From: Lichina pygmaea
Taxonomy: Eukaryota > Ascomycota > Lichinomycetes > Lichinales > Lichinaceae
Length of the DNA: 64,000 bases
Direction of reading: 5' to 3'
Assembly (NCBI GenBank): GCA_963422465.1
Contig: OY730171.1
Coordinates: 4,918,202-4,982,201 of the forward strand
The position numbers were made by a program, and so were the translations under genes. The notes beneath the pieces were generated by a model, which made no database searches, was not told where the DNA came from, and saw only the letters and a program-made list of their open reading frames with translations. Shown piece after piece: positions 55,718 to 64,000 of the stretch (the stretch's first letter is position 1; the number at the start of each line of letters is the position of its first letter).

Positions 55718-58700
55718 ATGGGAGGCAGCGGATCCACCCGTTGGGCGCAGAAACAGGGGCTCCCTCCGCCGGAGGAAGATGGCTGGCGGACGGTGACTCG
55801 CGGCAAATCGTCGTCGTCGTTGACGGCCACAGTGGCCTACAGGAGTGGACATCCGAACGGTGGATCCAAGCAGCATGAGGTCCGATCTGCTGCCAATCCC
55901 CAGGGACCTGACTCCGGGGACAGTCGACCGCCTGTACCTCTGCGTCCGCAGGGACGGACGGCGACGACGCAGATGGACCTGCATTCGACGGAATCGTGTG
56001 CGCCTCTCCCAGAGGGAGACGGCGGGATCGGCTTGGAGCCGGAGAACGAAGCCCTTGGCCGGCCTGGAGGATCTCCGTCGTACGCTCAGATGATGCTTCC
56101 TGGCCGGCTCCATCTGCTCCGTACTGTCTGTGCGACTCCAAGCGCGGGCTCGGTCGCGGCATCGTCCGACTCGTCTTCGCCGCTGGTCGCCGACGGGCAA
56201 TCGAACAGCGCTGCTCCATCTCCGTCAGAACAGGCCCTTCAAAATGGTGTCAGCCGAAGCCGGGTTCGAAGGCTTTCGGTCGCGAAGATCGAAGAGCTCA
56301 CATCTTCTCCGGAGTCGTTGTCTCTTTACCCGGCTCCCTTCCGAGAACAGGAGTCTCCAAATGGCGTTCAGCCAGTCTATCGGCTCCCGCGGCTTGGTCC
56401 AGACCCCGGGAAGGAGTTCGCAGCGGAGGGCCCTTCTGCTCAGGCCCGACGTGAGCACGGTGGAAGCGCTGAGAGGCGAGCATCTGAGACCTTGACAAAC
56501 GGGAAAGGCCGGCTGGTCACCGGCTCTGAGGATGCAGGAGTAAACGATCTCCGGCCGAATGAACTAAAGCTGCGCTCGCCCGCTCCAACGGCCGCGTCGA
56601 CGCCGACGGTGGGCGACCCAACCAGCGGCGCGGGATCCAGTGCCATCAAGAACCAAGCTGCACGATCGTTGAAGAAGAAGCGCCACGCGCTTTCGCCGCT
56701 CCAAGTGGACCCCAGCCGGACGACCCACGCGCGACCCGCCTCAGCAAGCCCGGTCGCCTCGCCGATGCCCACATCCATCCCGTTGCCGCCCATGTCTCTC
56801 CCGACGTACCTCCAGCTTGAGCTCTCCTCGACACGACCATCCCCGCTTTACATCCACCGACCGGCTTCCACGGATTTCCCATACGAGTCGTCCAAGGTCA
56901 AGTTTGAGCGTCTGCTGAGTTTTCTGCTCCTACCTCCGCAGCTGGAACTCACCTTGTGGTTCGGGGCCCTGGCTTGCTTGGACGCTTGGGTCTATTCCTT
57001 TACCATACTGCCCTTGCGCTTCCTCATCGCGCTTGGCATCCTGTCCCGCTGGTGGCTTTCGACTCTCATGGCCGAGACGAGAGCGACCTCACGTGACGTC
57101 TTCCTCGGGCTCGGGCGCATGTGGGCGAGAAACATCCGTGGACAGAGGGACCTGGAGACGACGACCCCCCGGTCGCAGTGCGGGCATAAGTCTCGAAGCA
57201 GCGGAAAGGCCGAGTCTGAGGGGGCCGCTCCTCGGGTGGGAGGTCTAGTCACGACTGGAGCTGGTGACCAGCCCCTTCTTTCGTCGTCCGGTCGGGACCG
57301 AAGGAACGCTAAATCGACCACTCGAGGACACCGGAGAACGCACTCGGTCCCATCGGCCCTCCTTGCGGACCACAAGGCAGATCTGCTCAAGGGGCTGGTG
57401 GTGCTCTTCAGCTGTCTCATCCTGATGCGGTTCGATGCCAGTCGCATGTACCATGGCATTCGGGGTCAAGCGGCCATTAAGCTCTACGTCATCTACAACG
57501 TTCTCGAAGTGGGTAGACTGTTCCGGCTCGTCAAAGAATGTGCCAGCTGACTGAGTGCTTGCTCAAAAGGTCTGCGACCGCTTGTTCTCTGCCCTGGGCC
57601 AGGACGTGTTCGAATGTCTCTTCTCCAAGGAGACGCTCGAGCGGCGACCCGATGGTCGGAGCAAGCTGTTGAGACCGTTTGGCATGTTTCTGCTGGCGCT
57701 CGGCTACAACGTCATTCATTCAACGGCGCTCTTCTACCAGGTCATCACTCTCAACGTCGCAGTCAACTCCTACTCCAACGCCCTCCTGACGTTGCTCATG
57801 TCCAACCAGTTCGTTGAGATCAAGTCGACGGTGTTCAAGAAGTTTGAGAGGGAGAATCTGTTCCAGCTCACTTGCGCCGACGTGGTCGAGCGCTTCCAGC
57901 TCTGGCTCATGTTGCTCATCATCGCGCTCCGGAACATTGCAGAGGTCGGTGGTCTCAGTCTCGGCGGGTCCGGATCGTGGTTCCTCGGCAGCAGCGTCGC
58001 AGAAGGCAACGGCACACGCGCACCAGGGTCTCGTCCCACAGGCACCGTCATCCCGAAGAGCTTCACCATCTTTCCGAAATGGAGCGGGCAGGTCCTGGGC
58101 CCTTTTCTTCTCGTTCTAGGAAGCGAGATGCTCGTGGACTGGCTCAAGCACGCATACATCACCAAGTTCAACAACACGAAGCCGGCCATATACGGCCGCT
58201 TTCTCGACGTGCTCGCAAAGGACTACTATTCAAACGTAGGTGGCAGCATCGTCCCGATAGGTAGCGGTCGACCAAACGGCCACTGACGGACCACTCCCAG
58301 GCCTTCTCGGACCAGAACCTCACGAGGAGACTGGGCCTCCCCGTCATCCCGCTGTCGTGTCTCTTCATCCGAGCCTCGCTGCAGACGTACCACATGTTCC
58401 TGGCCACCAGCATGCCCCTGCCGATATCGTCATCCGCAACGTCCTTGTCAGTGACATCGGCCGCGACCGCGTCGCCCGCCACGACCGCCGCCCTGCAGCG
58501 CTTCGACACCATCATCCGCCGCGCTCTCGGGCGCTCGTCGTTCGGAGCGGGCGGCGACCCGACCGTTGCTGGCTCGTCGACGTGGTCGTCGCTCGCTCGC
58601 TGGACGGCGGATGACGCCATCGCGCTCACCGCCATGGTCGTCTTCTTCCTCGGCGTCTTCCTAGTGCTGCTGGCCCTTAAGCTAATCCTTGGCATGGTCC

Positions 58701-58966
58701 TGCTCGCCTTTGCCCGGAGCCGGTACCGGGACATGAAGGAGCGCGAGAACGAGGACTTTGGCGCTGGTGGCAGGCGCGTCGGTGGCTGGGGTGTCGTCGA
58801 GGTCGAGGACGACAAGCGCAGATGGATCTACCACGACGATCCAAACGGCGCCCGGGCCTCCCGCGAACGCGAGAAAGCCGTCCTAATGCGCGAGCAGGAG
58901 AAGAAGGGTCCGGATCAGTTTGCCGGTATCTCGAGATATACCATGGTTGCCAAACGTATCTGGTGA
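55718..58966 (+). CDS. TAPT1/Emp65 family ER membrane protein
   Basis: Exons 55718-57508, 57570-58235 and 58301-58966 give 1040 residues. The first ~400 residues are disordered, rich in Ser, Pro and Arg. The conserved membrane core starts near SSKVKFERLLSFLLLPPQLE and includes LKGLVVLFSCLILMRFDASR, YHGIRGQAAIKLYVIYNVLE, CDRLFSALGQDVFECLF and LLTLLMSNQFVEIKSTVFKK. It ends in TRRLGLPVIPLSCLFIRASL with a final span ALTAMVVFFLGVFLVLLALK. These are signatures of the TAPT1 (human) and Emp65 (yeast) family, ER proteins linked to folding quality control. The tail is charged. The start at 55718 is the first ATG in the long frame. Confidence 0.92.
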
Positions 58967-59528
58967 CCTGATCTGACCTTATCTGGCCTGACCAACATAG
59001 GCAGGCTTGATTTATTCTATTCGATTGTATCTTTTAATTCCCTTGAACTGCCATCTTCAAATCGATCTCTTTGTATATGTACTTTCTGTATATATATATC
59101 CATTCCCTGTCGCTGTCTCTCTCTCCCCTGAGAAAGAAAGCCAAAAAATGTACAAAAGAATCCACGGCGTATCTTCAATCTTGATACCAATAAGAAGTAA
59201 GAGAGTCTGTAGCACCGGTATGCCTCGAGGATAGTACAGCTCCTATCCAACGAGGGCTCTGGACTTGTCGTCGAGCTCTCAGCATGCGGGACGTATATAT
59301 ATACGGAGATATATATGGAGATGGAGAGATCGATATGGATATCGATATCGATTGTGTCAGGCTCTCTACAATGACCTTCTCATGGCTGAGCTGTCGGTTT
59401 CAAGATCTACCTGCTGTCTAGTGCTTGTCCTCGAGTGCTTCTCGTCGAGTCCTTGTCCTCGAGAGACACCCACCGCGAAGAAACATCCCCGGTTCTACGC
59501 ACGGCTAGTCATCAATCAAGAAAGACGC

Positions 59529-59567
59529 TGGCACGCTGGCACGGCTGGCACGGCTGGCACGGCTGGC
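59529..59567. repeat. GGCACGGCT tandem repeat
   Basis: Four to five copies of a 9-bp unit GGCACGGCT (first copies GGCACGCT). Confidence 0.8.
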
Positions 59568-60093
59568 CGGGGGGCGCATCCAACAAAGCCCTGAGCAAGA
59601 ACAGGAACCATCCATCACACAATCCTTTGGATGCCAAGAATATCCTGACTTGCGTGGATGCTCTAGAGTCCTTGGACGTTCCAAACACCTCCACTTCCGT
59701 GGATGTGCTCAGAAGCCTTAGAATGTGCTCGAGGGGCCCGAAGCATAGAAAAGGCCCTAAAGTTCTACTTCATTGAACAGGGTGATGAGTGTTAGCCTGG
59801 AGGTCGGGGGAAGGGGGAATATAGATATACATACAGAAACATGTGGGAAAAGGAAGGACAGGGCAACGCAGGGTAGGGCAGGGCAAGAACGAAACCCTGC
59901 CCTACCTACTCGACCTCCGTCTGAATAACACACACACACACACACAGAGAAAGAGAGAGACGTATATGAGGAGGCTGGGAAGCCAAACAACGATCACATG
60001 AAGAAGAAAAAAGACAAGACACACGTCGTCGTCTATTGTTGAATAAACATCACATGGCCCTGGAACTTGCCCATGGAACTTGCCCTGACTGCC

Positions 60094-60101
60094 TATATAA
60101 A
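60094..60101 (+). promoter_or_regulatory. TATA box of the coiled-coil protein gene
   Basis: TATATAAA about 300 nt before the ATG at 60395, followed at once by an 80-nt CCTCC/CTTCTT pyrimidine tract, a common fungal promoter arrangement around transcription starts. Confidence 0.6.
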
Positions 60102-60394
60102 CCCCCCTCCTCCCCCTTTCCTCTCTTCTTCTTCTTCTCCTTCTCCTTTCTTTCTTTCTTCACCATCGTTTGAACGTTTCAACACCGAGCTTTTGTTGTC
60201 GTGATACCACCACACAAAGCGAGGTTTATATCGAACAACCTCAAACGGTTATTGGTTTTCCCTGTCGCCCACATCATCTTCTTCTCCTCCTTCACCTCCT
60301 TCCTCTTCTTCTTCTTTTCGTCGTCGTCGTTCGCGTCGTCGGCTCCTTTCCTTCTCGTCCGTCTCGTCTGCCCTAACGGGCATTTCACGGCACG

Positions 60395-62875
60395 ATGTTC
60401 GAGAACTGGTCGGAGGAGGAATTCTGGACGGCGTTCGTGGTCTCGCTGGTCTCGGGCACCCTCATGGCCGTAAGTGCTCTTCTCTTTTCTCCCAATCTTT
60501 ATCATTCTCCGTCGTTCGCTCGACAGTCAGAAGTGAGGTCGACGGCTACAAGTGAGATCGACCATCGACAATAAATTCGACCGTCGAAAATAAGGTGTCA
60601 GATGCTGACGAAGTCCAACTCGCAGGTCTGGCACGTGTTGTCTTCGGCTCTCGTCTGGTCGAGCGAGGCCTTCGTCCTGGTGGCTTGGCCCTGGGTCGTC
60701 GGTTTTGCTCGTGGTCTTCTCTCCTTCGGGGGAGAATTCCAGTCTCCGGAGTGCGGACGTGTCCGGCCCGGGGATACCGAGCCTGCACACGTGTCACGAT
60801 GTGACGGGGAGTACCGGGGCGTTGAGCTCCTCAGGGCTTGGTCCCGGGTAAGTAGAAAGTCATCTTCGTGCTCTCGCTATACCTCTTCTCCCCCCCTATC
60901 CTCACCAAAACTTTCAGCCAGACCCCGCTAACCTCTGCGACGATGTAGCCCTGGGGAGGATGGGTGTGGCTTCCCGCTGCTTTCCTTGCGGCGACCCTCT
61001 CCTTGCCGCTCGCCTTGGCTTGCAGGCCGTGCCTGCGCAAAGCCCTCAACGTGGTCGGCCGATTCCTCAGCCCCGAGACGGTTCGCGAGCTCGCGGGTAA
61101 AGAGGCGCAATTGGCGGCCGCGCGGGCTAGCGAGGCGCGGCTGCGAGGCCTCCTGCAGTCGTCCGACGACAAGCTCAAGTCCAGAGCAAGCACGCTGCAG
61201 GGGATAGAAGGCCGGCTCGAAGAGAGGGAGCGCTCTCTGGTGTACTACCGGAAGCGCGAATCGTTGCTGGAGAGCGCTTGCGAGGTAAGTGTCAGAACGA
61301 AAGCTCGACGAGCATCGTTCCAACTCCTTTCTGGCGCACGACGAGCATAGTGGACCGGAGAGCAGGAGGAGAAGGCTGACTTGGGCGACACAGCGGCTCC
61401 GGCTAGCCGGGATGGACGACGACAAAGAGTTGCTCGCGCTCCGTGGGCAAGTCCGCCAGCGAAGCGATGCCTTCGCGAAGTCCGAGCGGGCTGCTTCCGA
61501 AGCACTCGAGACCCTGAAAGGGGAAATCGAGGGCGTTAGGTCGCAGCTTGCGACGACAGAGCAGGCTGCCCGGGTCGAACTGGGCCGCAGAGCTGCCGCT
61601 GAAGCGGCCCTCGCGGAGCGGAAGGCCGCCAGCCCGGTCTCCACCGCTGTCCAGACGGAGCCGACGACTCCGGATGGTAACGCCGTGGACTCGCTCGATG
61701 ACCTGAGGAGAGAGCTCGAGGCGGCCAAGACGGAGCTCGCATCGGTCACCGGGGCGGCGGCGGAGAGCCGATCAGCGCTGACGGCTGAGATGCAGGCGCG
61801 AGCCGAGGCTTTCGAAGGGGAGCTCCAGCAGCGTCGGTCGGCCGAGGCCGATTTCAAAATCTGGCAGGCGCAAGCCATGTCGGAGGGTCGGGCACTCTTC
61901 GCTCGCTGCACGGAGCAAGAGGCGGAGATCGTCTCGCTACGTGGCCAGCTCGAGCAGGCCAACCGGCGGCTGTTCCTGTCTTCGCCGAAGACCGAGGAAC
62001 TGGAGTGGCGGAACACGGGCTGCCAAGACGAGCTCATGGAGCTCGACGAAGGGGGGGCCATTCTGCTGTCTGAGGAGACAGAGACACGACCTGCAGAGGC
62101 GATGGACGAGTCGGCGCCAGCCGAGCCGGGATCGCCGATGCAGGGCGTCGAGTCGCCGATGACGAGATGCCCAGAATGGGAAGCGTGCGAGGACTATAAG
62201 TCCTCGGAGCAGAAGCGCCCGGTGTCCGGGCTCGAGTTGGAAGGCGAGAAGTCGAAAGACGACGAGCCGGAAGACGAAGAGTCGGACGCCGACGACGACG
62301 CGCCGGGGCCGGGACCGTACGTCCCCCCTCCTTGGCAGTACGTGAAACGGATATCGTACCACGATCCGTACCGCCAGTTGGGGGAGAGCGAGATCCGGGC
62401 GGAGATCGTGGAGCTGGCTCGACGACTCAAGCAGGACTTCGAACAGTGGGCCTCCATCGGGCAGCTTCCCGCGTTCGGGCACTCGATGGACTTCCTCGTC
62501 GGAACGCTTGGGGACCTCTTGACGAACTGGTCCACGCTGGTCACGCACCGGCGACAGCTCTTCGAGGACCTCCTGCGTGAGACGATGCTGCTCGACACCA
62601 TCCAGTCGATTCTCACCTTCCGCTGGCACAGTCCGATAGACCGGCACCGCTTGACTGGGAATCTGGTGGAGATGCGGAGCCGCGCCACGACTGTTTGGGA
62701 TTGGGCTCCGCGGCCGCCCCTCGGGGACCGCTTCTGGGCGGCGCCGGCGCCGGCGCCGGCGCAGGTCCAGCAGCCCCTTCCCAGCTTCGTGCCTGCTGCG
62801 GCCGCACTTCCGCCGGCCTCGGCCAAGCGGGACCGGTCTCCTTCGGACGACGGCGGCCGAAGGAAGAAACGATAG
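60395..62875 (+). CDS. Hydrophobic-anchor coiled-coil protein, function unknown
   Basis: Exons 60395-60469, 60626-60847, 60949-61284 and 61394-62875 give 704 residues. The start MFENWSEEEFWTAFVVSLVS leads to hydrophobic segments across exons 1-2 (VWHVLSSALVWSSEAFVLVA) and in exon 3 (VWLPAAFLAATLSLPLALAC). From about residue 130 to 390 the protein is Ala/Glu/Arg/Leu-rich with heptad character (ELAGKEAQLAAARASEARLR; LRGQVRQRSDAFAKSERAAS), a long coiled coil. An acidic stretch (EDEESDADDD) precedes a small helical domain with LPAFGHSMDFLVGTLGDLLT. The end is basic (KRDRSPSDDGGRRKKR). It is not recognised as a named family and is possibly lineage-specific. The last intron acceptor (61393) is the one that restores frame. 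Confidence 0.72.
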
Positions 62876-64000
62876 GTTGGTCGAGGGCGGCACACTCAGC
62901 CGAAGTCCTGACTTGCAGCGTACCCTGGCCCACCTGATCCAACTGGAGATCGAGCACTCTCTCCCACTTCCCCGAAGACGAGCTGGAAAGACTCTTGTGT
63001 CGGAGTTCGCGTCCACTACCCAAGGGACCACCACCTTTTCACGTTCGGTATCGGTGAGTCGCTGTGTGTCCTGGTGCTTCGATTCTCACCCCCCACCCCC
63101 ACTCCCCTGTTTGGTTATCATGCGGCTGGCCCAGGATGCGACCTAGCTGACCTTCGTCGCCTTTTGACTGCCGGCACCATCAGGATCGAGTGCTCAGTGG
63201 TGAGTCGTCTCGTTCCTTTCTGCTCCTGCACCTGACTAGTTTCCCCCGTCTCCACTGCCACAGCCTTACCGGTACCGGTACGGCGCTCGTCGCCACCGCC
63301 CTCGCTTCTACCCGCCCTCCTGGTCCCTTCCCCCCATCCTTCCCAACCCATCAGCCACGAGGCGCATGCACCGCCACCTCTAGCCGCTGCCTTCGTCATC
63401 ACATGACGACCTTGTTGCGGGGCATGGAAGGCTGACTTGGAGTTTACGTAACTTGCGAGAAATCAGGGCTTCGTGGATAGCGAGGTACGTACTTTCCTAT
63501 ATAAGTCCAGCGGCTCGCCCCTCATCCACCAGGTCCTTGCTGACAACCCATCTTCCGTTCCTCTGCAGACAGTCCCACCTCGACTACTCCCCCTCACTTC
63601 GACGAACCTTTCCGCTCCGACGCCGCCCACATCGACTTCTTTCCGACCAGGCCTGGCTTTTCTCGCGCTGCCGTTGTTGCTGTCGCCGCCCGCCGCCGTC
63701 GTCGCAGGTTTTGCTCTCGTCGCTCCTGTCGTCGTCTTTGCCCTTGGATTCGCTGTCGTCCCCCAGCTTTCCGAGTGGTCGGTCACCGTCTTCCCGCCGG
63801 AGAAGTCGCTCGCGTTCGCGCTTTGGAAGCTGTCGCCTTTGCGGTTCGAGCGCTTTTTGCCACCGCCGCCGCCGCCGATACCGCAGTTGCTGTCGTCGCT
63901 CCTGCTGTCGTCTTTATCGTTGGAGAAACCTTCGTCTTACGCTCTCCCTCGCGGCCCGCGTCTTGCTTTCCGAAACCTTCGCGTCATCCAACCTTGAGCG
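62876..64000. other. 3' flank and promoter-like sequence of a gene beyond the window
   Basis: No ATG-started frame with motifs. A TATA-like TATATAAG at 63498-63505 is followed by a C/T-rich sequence without a usable start, consistent with the promoter and leader of a plus-strand gene starting after 64000. An open frame at 63473-63997 has no internal ATG. Confidence 0.5.
63498..63505 (+). promoter_or_regulatory. TATA-like element near the right edge
   Basis: TATATAAG preceded by GTACGTACTTTCC. The downstream 450 nt are pyrimidine-rich and lack an ATG-started coding frame. Confidence 0.4.

Larger units (their letters stand above)
58967..60394. other. Intergenic region with low-complexity tracts and a promoter
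   Basis: No supported gene. TATATATACGGAGATATATATGG-type sequence near 59294-59320, GGCACGGCT repeats at 59529-59567, a CA tract at 59928-59946, a GCAGGGTAGGGCAGGGCA tract near 59867-59884, then a TATA box and pyrimidine tract before the next gene. Confidence 0.6.

Noticed and set aside
63473-63997. Leu/Pro-rich 174-codon frame at the right edge
   Set aside because: It begins with GTG and has no ATG; it overlaps a TATA-like element and looks like promoter and leader sequence.

Overview
The window is a stretch of nuclear DNA from a filamentous ascomycete (Pezizomycotina). The signs are spliced genes with GT-AG introns mostly 50-110 nt long, and a gene set typical of that group: COX15, DUG2 as a WD40-M20 fusion, mitochondrial branched-chain dehydrogenase E1 beta, TIM17, a CNNM/Mam3 protein, TAPT1/EMP65, a DUF7726-type protein and a GroES-like reductase. 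The intergenic CGTACG/GGAGTAC clouds fit a Sordariomycete, perhaps Hypocreales-like, but species and order cannot be fixed from the sequence.

Layout. 1-8 kb: 3' end of CCT5 (+), lysyl-tRNA synthetase (+), a long gene-poor stretch with a tRNA-like relic, then COX15 (-). 8.6-16.4 kb: a BTB/POZ protein (+), divergent from COX15, and a nine-exon dynamin-like GTPase (-). 19-26 kb: GDP-mannose pyrophosphorylase-like protein (+), a 2-oxoglutarate/Fe(II) oxygenase (+) and a cysteine-motif, proline-rich protein (+). 27.5-29.6 kb: a nucleotide-sugar-transporter-like membrane protein (-). 29.6-34.6 kb: an accessory island without an intact gene, holding a G18 tract with a TTCG hairpin, a decayed repeat-coding ORF, a 0.7 kb minisatellite, an element with 96-bp inverted repeats, and a decayed host gene. 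34.7-43.7 kb: GroES-like reductase (-), a pogo-like transposon derivative, TIM17 (+), BCKDHB (-), Mam3/CNNM (+). 45.3-48.8 kb: a DUF7726-type protein (-) and a single-span membrane protein (-). 48.9-51.9 kb: microsatellites and a cluster of TA-flanked, Tc1/mariner-type non-autonomous elements. 51.9-59 kb: DUG2 (-), divergent from TAPT1/EMP65 (+). 60.4-62.9 kb: a hydrophobic-anchor/coiled-coil protein (+). The right edge carries a promoter-like sequence for a gene outside the window.

Most genes are core housekeeping: protein folding and translation (CCT5, KRS), mitochondrial biogenesis and catabolism (COX15, TIM17, BCKDHB), nucleotide-sugar supply and transport (GMPPA-like, SLC35-like), glutathione turnover (DUG2) and metal homeostasis (Mam3). 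They are scattered, without a cluster logic. The most unusual points are the dynamin-like GTPase carrying a SUMO-interaction-type motif plus a bipartite nuclear-localisation-type motif, a family of small TIR elements whose copies differ largely at CpG sites, and an 8-nt micro-exon in MAM3. Exon boundaries were worked out by eye from splice signals, frame and family conservation; no alignment or transcript data were available.
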